Source: Neonectria sp. B-13 (lineage: Eukaryota > Ascomycota > Sordariomycetes > Hypocreales > Nectriaceae). From it: DNA of 64,000 nt. The notes beneath the pieces are model-generated. The model saw only the letters and a list, made by a program, of their open reading frames with translations. It had not been told where the DNA came from and made no database searches. Location of the stretch: positions 4,033,296 through 4,097,295 of the forward strand of contig NOKP01000001.1 of the NCBI GenBank assembly GCA_002682825.1, in the 5' to 3' direction. Shown piece by piece: positions 24,901 to 35,030 of this stretch. The position numbers and the translations under genes are program-made. Positions within the stretch are counted from its first letter, which is position 1. The number at the start of each line of letters is the position of its first letter.

Positions 24901-26323
24901 TTCAACATCAGGAGCTGGCCGATCTTGACGATTTCCAAGCTGATGTACAAGGCCAACGGAATGACGTTGTTGAACATGATGATGAATGCAATGATGATCT
25001 GGTAGAACGGAACCGTAGCTTGGTTCAAATACCAAGAGTGCTTCTCCGTCTTCTTTGACCACCTGACATATCCCATTGACACTCCAACAGACAGGATAAT
25101 GACGTAAACAGCGAGGGTGACGACAATTCTGTTGACGATCCCCTCCACGGCCGGTTTCTTGGCTTTGGGGTGCTTGTTCGCGTTCATGCGGATCTTGCAC
25201 TCTTCACCCGTGTTGATGACGATGCCGTAAGCGGAATTGGTGTTTCGTAGCACACTACCTCTATAGATGATTTCGTTTAGCGTCAATGGGACGGTCTTAT
25301 CATCCACAGTAACGCGGCCGTCGAAGTTGAAGAGGTCGGGGTTGGGGTCCTCGACAACAAACTGGGCGCCACACTTGGAGACGCCTTCGATGGTGCTACA
25401 ACCCTCGAGAGCATGTGTAACCTGCTTGGCCTTGAGATTGGTCTCACCATCAAGGGCCATGGTTTCGATATATGCGAGGCCATTCTCTCCATCGCTGTGT
25501 AGCAGCACCATATCGGCAGGGACGGGTTCATCGCGAGATAGCCTGACGACGTCACCAACTTTGATATCTCTCCATCGGATTGGAACCCATCGGGTGCCCT
25601 GAAATTCATCGTTGGGAAATGGTCGGGGTTCGGATGTAGAATTGATCACGAACGGATTGTACCGCCTCCATATGTTGTTCGACTGAACCTTGCCGGTGTA
25701 TTTATCTTCCTGGCCGAGGACTGTCGCAAAGTAGGCATTCTCGACCTCGTCGAGTCGATGTCGTCGATAGTCGTCATAGCCCTCCTTGCAAATGGTCAAG
25801 AGGACAAAGAACAGGAGAGGTAGGATGGTGGTATATGATCCAGTGGTGGATAGGCCCGGTATCTAGTTGAGAGAGTCAGCGCCAAAGTCCATATCGCGAT
25901 TGAGGTCAGGGGGTCCAATTGGGCGCATACCATCTGCGGAATACCGACGCAAAGGAAGTAAAAGTTTCCCACGCGCGAGAACTGGAAGAACAGTTGCTTC
26001 GGGATGAAGTCCCATACTGTGTACCGGGAGGTTCGGATGGTATTGGATATGTATGAGACACCGCGGCGGGCGTCAACGAGAGGCTGGTCGTGCTGGACCT
26101 CGAGGGGGATCTGGCGACCATCGGTGGAGGTAACGATGTGCTTGCGGCGGAGGATCATGTCGACAAAGGTGCTTTGGTAGACAGAGGCGACGGCATCCTT
26201 GAGGCGATTGCCCTGGAGCGCAGAAGAACCAGCAGCTTCGTTGCTCAGCCGAGTGTGACGGCGAGCCCTGTCCGTCACGGCATGCCCTGGGCGCTTCTCC
26301 TGGTCGGAGCGGCCTGGCAGCAT
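21907..26323 (-). CDS. P4-type ATPase phospholipid flippase, probably Dnf3-like
   Basis: Moves phospholipids from the outer or lumenal to the cytosolic leaflet in Golgi, endosome or plasma membrane. Exons 26323-25931, 25862-22414 and 22360-21907 (introns 68 and 53 nt) give 1431 residues. Landmarks: N-terminal spans after FIPKQLFFQFSRVGNFYFL, actuator LDGETNLK (P4-specific, replaces TGES), phosphorylation site DKTGTLTDN, KGADSAIL, LTGDKRETAINIAHS, GDGANDLAMI, then the C-terminal spans (KEMFFYLP, KLFIFETHYKT). The nucleotide-binding region carries two long inserts, one with repeated PSMSP units and one Arg/Ser-rich. Large inserts and the KEGYDDYRRHRLD block suggest the Dnf3 branch rather than Drs2 or Neo1, with moderate confidence. 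The start is the first ATG in frame; the open frame extends upstream without ATG to a stop near 26430, so a small upstream exon is possible. Confidence 0.9.
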
Positions 26324-27362
26324 GGCGATGGCGCGCTGGATGGACAATTGACTCGGGCGAGCGACTCTAGGGCGGGACTTGGTCGACAGCCATGTAGGGG
26401 GGTATCGAAACGAGCGGCTGAGTGAGTGGCAGACTATTCACTTCAGGGCAATGAGGCTTGCGGGACCGAACGAATGGCCAGCCGAGACCTGAGAGGAGCT
26501 GAGAAGGGCTTCGGTGGTGGATGAGACGTCGCGCGGATTGTGTCGTGTCGGGCCGTGTGGGCATGGGCACGGATGTGGCGTGGCCTGGCGTGGCCTGGCT
26601 GCTGGCTGAGCCTGGAAGCCCGGGTCCCGGTTCGTCCGAGGGCAGTACGTATCATCCAGGTGAGCCCGTCAACCCGCGAGTGAGGCGGCTGATTGTTAGA
26701 TTAAAGGAGAGCCCGACGGCGGAGAGAGTGTTGCCAAGTCACAGGTGCGGTAGCGGGCGACTAATTGATGGAGACTGGGCGGGTTGTTGGCCGGTTTGGT
26801 GGTGCGTTGTCTTGGGTCACGGCATTGATTCCTGTCATGACAAGTCTCGGGCTTTCCGTTACCGAGCGATGGATGGATGCTGCGATGGTGAGCGAGGGTG
26901 CTGAAGAGAGAGCGAGAGTGGCTGTTGGCTGTTGGCTATGGGGCGCTGTAGCTTGTGTGTTGTTAGCGCGTATCCATCCACCACCCATGATCCAGTGAAC
27001 CCAGTTCTTCCTGTCCAAGATTAGATCACCCACCGGGCCACCATTCATTCATTCATTCTCCACCGCGTCAGCAGGAAATATCCAATCCGTCCGTGCTCCG
27101 TATTGGCCCATCGGCTCCATTGGATCATCGAACGCCCTCCGAGTTGCTAGCCTGTAGATAGCCTGTAGATAGCCTGACGTGCGTACACTGTATCAAGCTC
27201 CATCCCCGCGGACACACATACATGCACAGGCAAGACACGACTTTGCGAGACACCTCTGCAGGGCAATTGGCCGTGTAATCCCAGGCCCCGGGTGGAGACG
27301 AAAAGTGACGGGAGGGTTGCGTTGCACGAATACGGGGCCCTGGAAGACGGCGGCCGTTGAAC

Positions 27363-27400
27363 ATCCATCATCATGATCCATGGGATCATGGATGATGGAT
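27363..27400. repeat. imperfect palindrome centred on CCATGG
   Basis: Arms built from ATCCATCATCATGATCC and its reverse complement meet at CCATGG, with two single-base bulges. Could form a cruciform or be a dimeric binding site. Confidence 0.7.
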
Positions 27401-28808
27401 TGCCCCAATTGCACAATGCAGAATTGCACGCCAACGACCCCTGGAGGAACTAAGAGAGCCCACCCCTGGCCACTGTGGGCTGCCCAGACTTGTCCTGCTC
27501 CAACTTCTGGCGTGCGGACCTGCGATACAATCAGATCACCACCGGTTAACCCGGGGGCTTCCTCCAAAGAGAGACAAGAGTTTCTCGGAAGGCTGTGTAA
27601 TAAGCGGGGTGGTCGTTCTCGCTTGCACAAGCTGCTCTCCTACTACATCTACGTACAGTAGTGCAGGTTTTGACAAGTTGCTAGGGTGGTGAGATTGCCA
27701 CAACGGGTGCACCCCATGATAATTCTCAGATCATCTTGAAGACTTGGACACTTGACTTCCAATACTTACTAGCCTTATCCCTCGAGCAAGCAGTAGATTA
27801 CTATGTAGACGCATTCGGCCCACCAACTCCACTGCAGTACTTCGTATTCGACGCTGAGTCCTGGTCCTATCTAGACCCTTGAGAACCAAGTCCCTCGACG
27901 GGGCGTAGTGAAGGTCCCGGCGCCGCCATGCCTGGATGATAGACAACGGATCCATGAGGCGAATAGAGACTCGGAGTTCCTTGAGCCTTCTAGACTTTTC
28001 CGTTAGCGCCAAGGGAGGGGGCCGCGGCTACATGCCTAGTACCAGGTGCCAGGCTGCAGCCCACTTCGGCGTATTTGCTTCTTGCGCGGCAGCTTATTTA
28101 ACCCCTAACGTGCCGGAAAGCCAAGCCGTGCCCCAGACTTCGGAGGACGGGGGACATGGAGTTTGGGGGCGGGGGGCGGGAAGACCAAAACAAAAAGCAT
28201 GCAAAACACGCTTGAATCGACACCGTCATAACTTATAGGTTATGTGTTACACGATGGGTTACTCGCTGTGATACTGACACTGATTGAACACGGTTGAAAG
28301 AGTCAGCGAACAAGGCTTGGCAGAAACGCCAAAGTTGTATTCTTAAATGGATGTCATTTCAGTCATAGCTCGTACAGTACAATTATGGATTAGATGTTGA
28401 ATGCCCCCTTTGCTCCAAAGTCAAAGTCTTCCTCCTGTCCAAAGTTTATCCTCCGCCCGTGCCCTTGTTCCTTTCCCTCTCACCACCCACCCAAGTTGCC
28501 CCTGTCGTGCTCGGGGCGGAATGGATTCCTCATACTCCGTAAGCCTTTTTGGGGGTAGCCACCGCGACACTCGCTCTTTTTGGCGACGTGCCGTGGGCAG
28601 AACCTCTTCCACCCCCCCTTTTTCATTATGGTGTGTGCGTGACCCGGTGCTTGGTGCGGGCCACATTGTGTGATCGATATGCGCAGTGGATGGTGTACAT
28701 GACGTGTGCATGGGGTGCACAAAAGTGTGCGTGGTCAGTAGGTGGATGTCTGATTGTTTGTGATGATGATGGGATAGTGGGTGTTGGTGATATGATACAG
28801 GCGGACTA

Positions 28809-28870
28809 GTCTGTGTGTCTCTCTGTGTGTGTGTGTATCTGTGTGTGTCTGTGTGTCTGTCTGTTTGTGG
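28809..28870. repeat. TG/TCTG microsatellite
   Basis: Interrupted (TG)n and (TCTG)n run over about 60 bases, downstream of the asparaginase gene on the opposite strand. Confidence 0.85.
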
Positions 28871-28979
28871 TGCTGGGTGGGTGTACGAAATATGCGCGTG
28901 TTAGTGTAGGTGTGTGTCTGCTGCGTGTGTCTGTACTGGATTTGTACATCCGCCAACTTGTTTGTTGGTTCCTGGAATT

Positions 28980-29003
28980 GAAATCGAAATCGAAATCGAA
29001 ATC
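28980..29003. repeat. GAAATC hexamer, four perfect copies
   Basis: Four exact copies of GAAATC abut the asparaginase stop codon (complement of 29002-29004), so the first two stop bases lie in the last repeat unit. Confidence 0.95.
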
Positions 29004-30234
29004 AGTGCACTCCGTGATGCTCAAAGATGGGCCGGATGGCCTCCGTCTCCAGCCCCGTCTCCAGGGCCAGCTGCAGCTGTATCCGCGCCTTTTGCGGGTT
29101 CAGAAAGCCGGCACCGATGCCCTCGAGCCCGTTGCTGCTCGCGAACCCCCAGGCCGGCCGGCGGCTCACGACGACGGGGATTTCAGTGTCCTGTAGGGCG
29201 CGGCGGATCTCGTCTGAGCCCGCCTCGGTCCAGTAGCCCGCGCCCAGGCCCGCGAGCACTACGCCCTTTGCGCCTAGGTCGATGGCCGCCTGGAACAGGC
29301 CGACGTTGAGCTCTTGGTGCGCGTACAGCACGTCGACCTGCGGCAGCTTGGCGTCCTCGCCGCGCCAGCCCCGGATGCGCCGCACGTCAAAGTGGTGGTG
29401 GCCCAGCGGCCGCGACGGCGGGTAGTAGAAGACGGGCTGGATGTTGACGAAGCCGCCCAGGAAGCCGCCGTCAGCCGACTGGAAGGCGTCGAGCTGGTTC
29501 GCGTTGGACTTGGACATGAAGCGCGCGGACCCGATTCGGTCATTTAGCACGATCATGACCCCCCGGCCTCGGGCGTTCTCGCTGCCAGCCAAAGTCGCCG
29601 ACGACAGCAGGTTCATGGGCCCATCAGCGCTAATGGCCGTGGCCGGGCGCATCGAGCCCGTCACCACGACGGGCTTGTCGCTGGCGATGGTCAGGTCCAG
29701 GAAGAAGGCCGACTCCTCCAGCGTGTCGGTGCCGTGCGTCACCACGGCGCCCTGCGTGTAGGGGCTGTCGAGGTCGTCCTGGATCTGCTGGCTCAGCGCC
29801 AGCAGCATGCTCGAGTTCATGTTGGTGCTGTCCGTGTTGGCCACCTGCACGCCGCGCACGTTGGAGACGTTGCACAGCTGCGGCACCGCGTCGATGAGGG
29901 CCTGGATGCCGAGGGCGCCCGCCTGGTAGCCCGTGGTCTGGTCGGCCGACGAGGCAGACCCGGCGATGGTGCCGCCGGTGGCATAGATGGTGACGTTGGG
30001 CAGGCTGGCGTTGAAGCAGTTGAACTCGCCGACGTCCCGGTGGCCGCGGAAGGGCTCCTGCAGCTGGTGTTGCTGGTGTTGTTGGTTCTGGTTCTGGCTA
30101 TGAAGCTCGGGGACGGGAGAGCCCCAGACTGAGGCGGCCCACGCGCCGAAGGGCAGCAGAGCGCTTGAGGGAGCCAACATGGTCACCATGAGGCGCCATA
30201 GGTAGGCGGTCCACGCCGTGGTTGATGAAGGCAT
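29002..30234 (-). CDS. secreted type II L-asparaginase
   Basis: Hydrolyses L-asparagine to aspartate and ammonia outside the cell, a nitrogen-scavenging enzyme. One intron-free frame of 410 residues. Residues about 1-38 form a signal peptide with a hydrophobic core ending near VWG. A Gln/His-rich linker (about residues 44-60) precedes the catalytic domain. Both catalytic threonine motifs are present: TIYATGGTIAG and VVTHGTDTLEES, followed by KPVVVTGSMRP, GVMIVLNDRIGSARF and GLGAGYWTEAG. NVT, NAS, NVS and NSS sequons fit secretion. The first ATG of the frame (30234) was chosen because it starts the signal peptide. TTTAAAAG-like sequence near 30358-30365 on the minus strand could be a core promoter. 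The gene is isolated in a gene-poor 6.5-kb stretch. Confidence 0.92.
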   Translation of the reverse strand: MPSSTTAWTAYLWRLMVTMLAPSSALLPFGAWAASVWGSPVPELHSQNQNQQHQQHQLQEPFRGHRDVGEFNCFNASLPNVTIYATGGTIAGSASSADQTTGYQAGALGIQALIDAVPQLCNVSNVRGVQVANTDSTNMNSSMLLALSQQIQDDLDSPYTQGAVVTHGTDTLEESAFFLDLTIASDKPVVVTGSMRPATAISADGPMNLLSSATLAGSENARGRGVMIVLNDRIGSARFMSKSNANQLDAFQSADGGFLGGFVNIQPVFYYPPSRPLGHHHFDVRRIRGWRGEDAKLPQVDVLYAHQELNVGLFQAAIDLGAKGVVLAGLGAGYWTEAGSDEIRRALQDTEIPVVVSRRPAWGFASSNGLEGIGAGFLNPQKARIQLQLALETGLETEAIRPIFEHHGVH

Positions 30235-31447
30235 GATGATACATGTAAATACGATATCACTATCGAATTCAATTATCGTCAGTAGCAAGCAATACTGTAT
30301 TGGATGACGTCCCCGGAGAGGTGGCCAAGAGCGGCGGCCAGGCGGCGGCCGATGATCCTTTTAAAGACTCGGCATCACAGCCATCTCCTCCTCCAAGGCT
30401 CCGGGAAGAGCCCCAACCGCAAGTGCAAGTCCCTTGCAAGTCCTCCAGAGAAGATGGATCCCAGCGTCTCTCCTATGTACGCAATCGTCGAATTCGGTTT
30501 ATAATTAGTCAAGCACGGTGCACCGGCCCGGCATGCTAGTTGCGACTGCGGCGCTGCGTTTGGGGGAAAGCTCAGGCCTCGGGACGTCGACAGAAGAACG
30601 AGGCCAATATTGCAACCAACCTTGTCAGACGATGGGCCAGGGTCGTAAGATAGGTCCCAGCTGTGACTGTTGTGAATCCCTAGTCCCCATTCTCCCGCCC
30701 ACACCCTTGCCCACCAGTTAGTTTGTGGCCTGCACAGTTCAAGCAGCCAAGAGGAGGGGCCACCCCGGGTGGTGTTCCACACTGATTCCCACTGCTCCAG
30801 TATTCACTCCGTTGCCTGCCCACGGCCACCTATGAATGATGGAACGTCCGTCACATCTACGAATAGGCCTCCGGAGTACATAGTAAAGCGTCGTCTGCCA
30901 ATGCATACTGCCGAAAGGGGAATGCCGGCCACGACAATGCTCGTGTCGGAGTAGACCCATCCATCTCATCGGCCATCATCTTGCTACTGTACAAACCTAA
31001 ATCCTCCCTCGCAGTCTTCGAATCGCCATGTCATCTTTGGTCCTAGAGAATTGCCGCCAAGACCAAATGGGTAACCACCTTCGCCATTGAGAGACGGAGA
31101 GATGCAGCACACGCATTGTGCCTGACAGGGTGTGGGGCATCCTAACATGGGCCATCATCCGATGCCCCAGCCGCTTGAGGTAATTGCATCCGATTTTCTC
31201 ACATGCCATATTTTGTCGAGTTTTTTTTTCTTGCCCACGCGGAGAGGCCTTTTCTGGCTGCTGAAGAAGAGAAAGCTCTGTGGGTTGCCGCCAAGTTGAT
31301 GGTGGTATCGTATTGGAAGTCGATGGCGCAAAGCACATGATATCTGACAACCAAGTTGGACAACCTAGACTACTACTACCTACCTACGTAAGGTAGTCTA
31401 CTTACGTCAGATGGACTACACGTGCGAATAGATACGTACCCTGCCAC

Positions 31448-31482
31448 GCTACTACTACTAGTACTACTACTAAGTAGTAGTC
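31448..31482. repeat. TAC/GTA inverted trinucleotide repeat
   Basis: (ACT)n followed by (TAC)n then (GTA)n; the left ACTACTACT can pair with AGTAGTAGT at about 31473-31481. A related inverted array (ACTACTACC..GGTAGTCT) lies 60-90 bases upstream. Confidence 0.75.
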
Positions 31483-32236
31483 GTTAAGTACCTTTCAACG
31501 TCCGTGACAACGGCTCCTTCCTTTCAAGCTACTAACCAAAGTCCGGACCTCCGTGCTACTGTAGGGACTTAGTCTAGCATCCCGCTGTTTCCGGAGACCC
31601 GGAAGTTTCAGCGTACGATGTTGGACCCTCGCGAGTCGCGACCCGTTCTCAACACACCTCGCTCATGCGGGATACCTGACCAGTGCCCCAGTCTAGAGGC
31701 AGAGTTTTTGCCGCGCCGGCGGAGTCCTCACTGATTCACGGCATTCACACCCCCCGTCAATTTCCCTTGAATCATTATTGGACCATTGGACATTGGAGCA
31801 TTAAGGCATTGGATCATACCTCATGTACGTACTAGGCTCCTACCAGTCGGCTGCGTGGTTGGCACTCATGGATGCCGGCATTCAAACTCAAATCAACAAT
31901 GAATGCCATGGCTTCTAATCCACAGTGCTCTCCCCGACGTAACCCAAAGCCGGTGCACGGAGCTTCCGGTCGTTCCTTCGTTCAACATGCTCAAGTAAAA
32001 GAAATCCAAAGCGGACATGTGGCTGGCTGCATGTTACGGCAGACTTCACCATCAAGACTTGTGGTGGCTCCGTTTCAGGCCCGACGTGCATATCTATCTG
32101 CATTTATCTGCGTCTGTCCGCGTCTGTCTGCATCTATCTGCGGCTTTGTCGTCCGTCACGTACGGATACCGTACGTACAGTGAGCCTTTCAAGCCCGTCC
32201 CCAGTCCACACACAACACGAGTACTACGGTACGTAC

Positions 32237-32272
32237 GGCACGACGGGCACGACGGGCACGACGGGCACGACG
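32237..32272. repeat. GGCACGACG minisatellite, four perfect copies
   Basis: Four exact tandem 9-base units. No coding role is apparent. Confidence 0.95.
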
Positions 32273-32868
32273 CAGGTTCCATTGCTGGACAATTATGCAT
32301 CTACAAGAATACCCATGTCTTGCCTATCATCCATGTCAAGCATGTCTTACCTATCCATGTCTTACTCATGCCTTGCCAAGTCCTGCCAGGGTCTGCCACT
32401 CTGCAGTTTGCGTTACCTAGGGTCGGCCCCCACGAAATTTGCACCGTCACCAACCAACATCACATCTGCCGTACACGAGATTCCAAGGAAGCTTGATTCA
32501 TCAACCGTTCGTTAAACCACGCTACCTATCAAGAGTCTCAGTCTCAATCTCGAGTCTTGTGAGGCCATCTTCCATGTGTGAACCCTGTTCCGAGTCCATG
32601 CCGCCCAATCCACAATAAAAAAGGAAATAAAGAAAAAAACGAGAGAATCGTACGTATACAATCGCCAAGAACTCCGCCCTGAGTATTATGTGCGGACCGT
32701 CTCCGTGTCAACAGTTCCGGCACTTTGCGGTCTGCATGGCATGGCAAGCTAGACAGCGGTGTCAGGGGCTCCACTTCAGTTGCCGCATCCTGCCTGCGTC
32801 ATGTCGACATCGTCCTTGTTGTCCGAGTCCTTGCCGTCCTGGCTACTACCCTCCCCAGTTTTAGGCTC

Positions 32869-33912
32869 CTACACCTGCACCTGCGGGATCATGTCCATAC
32901 TAGCACCATCATCAAGCCATTCCTTCTTGATCAGCTGCTCGCGTGCCGCAAAGAGATGCTTGTAAGCCGTCTTGACAGTACCGTCGCTGACACCAGCCTG
33001 CTTCGCAATCGGGAGCGACGAACGAGGCTCGCCAGCCAGGTGGCATGCCATGTAGATGCATGCCGCCGCAACGGACAGGGGGGATCGGCCGGCAAGGGCA
33101 GAAATCTCATTTGCCTGCTCAGCAAGGTCTCGGGAGATCTTGGAGATCTTTTGCTGGTTCTTAAAACCGAGCTGCGACACGTAACGGCCACAAAGATCTT
33201 CGGCTCCCACTGACGTGTTTTCGTAGTTGGTAACGGTATTGAGCCCAGTGGCACCCTCTTCCGTATCCTGGAGCTTGTTTAAAAAGCCAGAGAGCTGCTT
33301 GAACACGCGACCGACTTCCTTCTTGCTGACGCTTGTGAGATTGAAAATCTCACGGAAGGTTCGTGGCACATTGTTCTGTCGACAAGCAATGAAGATACAT
33401 CCGGCGATGACAGCCTCCTGTGGCTTGCCCTTCATGAACTTGTACTTGTCAACCAGCTTGAAGATGTGCTTCGCAGCGTTCGAGACGTTCTGGCCCATGT
33501 TAATAGCCTCGCACAACGACACGATTTCTTTGTACGCCTGCATGAGGCCCTTCTGAGCCTTGTCCTGGCTCGCGTTGTTCTGGGTACGGGACAAGGCCTT
33601 GTGCGCCTTAGATTCGGAAAAGGCAACGGTTGTCGCCAGTTGCTGTCCTTCCACGAACTCATCCTGGGGTCCACCAACACGACTGGGATCGTCGCCACCC
33701 TGGTCATCGTTGGCAAAGGTACGCCATTCCGAGCGGGTATCGATGATTCGCGTACCAACGACGACTCCGCAACTCTGGCATACCATGTCACCGCTCGAAA
33801 ACTCCTCCACCAGATTTGGGGGTATCTCCTTGCAATCTGGACAGCAGAGGATGTTGCTCAGATCTTCCTGAAATGCCCCACCGCTTCCATCACCACCGTT
33901 AGGCGGAATCAT
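32869..33912 (-). CDS. SUA7: transcription initiation factor IIB
   Basis: General factor that bridges TBP-bound promoter and RNA polymerase II. A single exon of 347 residues, normal length. The N-terminal zinc ribbon has CPDC and CQSC pairs (the preceding CC adds one more Cys), followed by the B-reader/linker DTRSEWRTFANDDQGGDDPSRVG. Two cyclin repeats follow, around CEAINMGQNVSNAAKHIFKLVDKYKFMKGKPQEAVIAG (first; key part KGKPQEAVIAGCIF) and SPLSVAAACIYMACHLAG (second), each with a helix-turn-helix (KKEVGRVFKQL, DGTVKTAYKHL). I chose ATG 33912 because it lies just before the conserved FQEDLSNIL; the frame stays open for 88 more codons upstream but has no ATG. A TATATAA at 34296-34302 is well placed to drive it. 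Confidence 0.95.
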   Translation of the reverse strand: MIPPNGGDGSGGAFQEDLSNILCCPDCKEIPPNLVEEFSSGDMVCQSCGVVVGTRIIDTRSEWRTFANDDQGGDDPSRVGGPQDEFVEGQQLATTVAFSESKAHKALSRTQNNASQDKAQKGLMQAYKEIVSLCEAINMGQNVSNAAKHIFKLVDKYKFMKGKPQEAVIAGCIFIACRQNNVPRTFREIFNLTSVSKKEVGRVFKQLSGFLNKLQDTEEGATGLNTVTNYENTSVGAEDLCGRYVSQLGFKNQQKISKISRDLAEQANEISALAGRSPLSVAAACIYMACHLAGEPRSSLPIAKQAGVSDGTVKTAYKHLFAAREQLIKKEWLDDGASMDMIPQVQV

Positions 33913-35030
33913 TTTGGGTTGATACACTTTCGGCGTATAGATGTTGGTCACTTCGCTGAAGACCTTTCGGGCTCGTTTCTGTTCCTTTCTTCGCCTTCGC
34001 AGCTGTTGCCTTTTTTTCTCTACTGTGACTCTCGCAACTGAAATGAAGGGCTTTTTAGACTCTTGATACCAGAGACGATCGTTGACAAACTGAACGAAAA
34101 GCGGCGAATGCAGCTTGGCGGCTAGATGTGTTGAGGGAAAGCGAACGCCAAATGAAGCGTTCACTCTAGGGGACAAAAGAAATCAGGTTTGTTGGCAGGT
34201 CCGTTCCCTGATTTCGAAGTCCGGCGCTGGATCTGCTTGTCTGCTTTGCGATGTGTAGGACGAACTCGTGGCCGAACCACCGCTGCGCGACGGGGTTATA
34301 TAGTGGGACGATAAGGCCCCAAAGGTCGACAGCGACTGAACACTGATTCCGGTTCGGGGAGAATGGGTTTCGGAAAGGGTTGTGATTCGGGGAAGGGCGA
34401 ACAGAGAGAACTAGGTAGGGAGCGTAAACTCTGCCAACCGACTGTTCAGAACCAGTGAAGGCGTCTGTGTTCGCAAAGAACCCCAGAGCAGCGAAGAGTC
34501 GGGTCGAAGTGGTCGTCGCGATCGCTCGGGAAAGTGACCGGCAGCTTCAATACGATGGAATAGCGAATGCGGACCGACTTCAGGCGGCGAGAGCGTGAGG
34601 ACGAGGAGGTTGTTGGGGTTAGAAATGAGAGTCGGTGGAGTGAGACCGCGGCAGATGCTTTCTGCGCTCCAAATGCGGAGGAAGCCTGACGAAGCTTTGC
34701 ATCAGATGACTCAGCAGTAGATTGCCTGACATGCGCCACAATGGGTTGAACCTGGGGCTGAACTGGGATGAATGGCTGGTGACCACCTGTGAAAGACGAG
34801 CCAATCACGTGCAGCTGCCAACGCACTCCGCACTTCGGTACGTACTGCCGACTACCGGCGCCTTAGCTCACCGTCGCGCTGAGTCAATAGAATCTCAATA
34901 GCATCAAAAAGACGATCAAACAACGTTCAGAGTTGGATCCGGTCTTTTCCACGGGTTTCTTCGTCATTCACTCTCATTCACCCTCCAGTCACCCGTTCTG
35001 CCTGGCACGCTCTCTCTCTACTGTGTCGCC
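33913..35030. other. divergent promoter region, TFIIB and TRP4
   Basis: Shared 1.1-kb region between two divergent genes. It holds a minus-strand TATATAA (34296-34302), a CACGTG at 34806-34811 and, on the plus side before TRP4, a CT-rich stretch (34960-35025). The 33913-34170 part is probably TFIIB leader; CCCTTCATTTCAG on the minus strand near 34040-34052 looks like a splice acceptor, so a leader intron is possible. Confidence 0.55.
34296..34302 (-). promoter_or_regulatory. TATA box, probable TFIIB promoter
   Basis: Reads CTATATAAC on the minus strand, about 385 bases before the chosen TFIIB start; this implies a leader of about 350 bases. Confidence 0.5.

Larger units (their letters stand above)
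26324..29001. other. gene-poor intergenic region
   Basis: 2.7 kb with no supportable gene. It holds the flippase promoter, an ATTC repeat near 27042-27058, two direct copies of AGCCTGTAGAT near 27150-27175, an imperfect palindrome (27363-27400), and a TG/TCTG-rich microsatellite (about 28809-28870). Confidence 0.6.
30235..32868. other. gene-poor intergenic region
   Basis: 2.6 kb with no supportable gene. It contains TAC/GTA inverted repeats (31365-31485), palindromic GTACGTAC-type sequence near 32160-32235, a four-copy 9-base minisatellite (32237-32272) and degenerate CATGTCTTAC repeats after it. Confidence 0.6.

Noticed and set aside
31365..32280. Remnant transposon suggested by inverted repeats
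   Set aside because: The repeats are simple trinucleotide or 9-base units, with no target-site duplication or transposase fragment.
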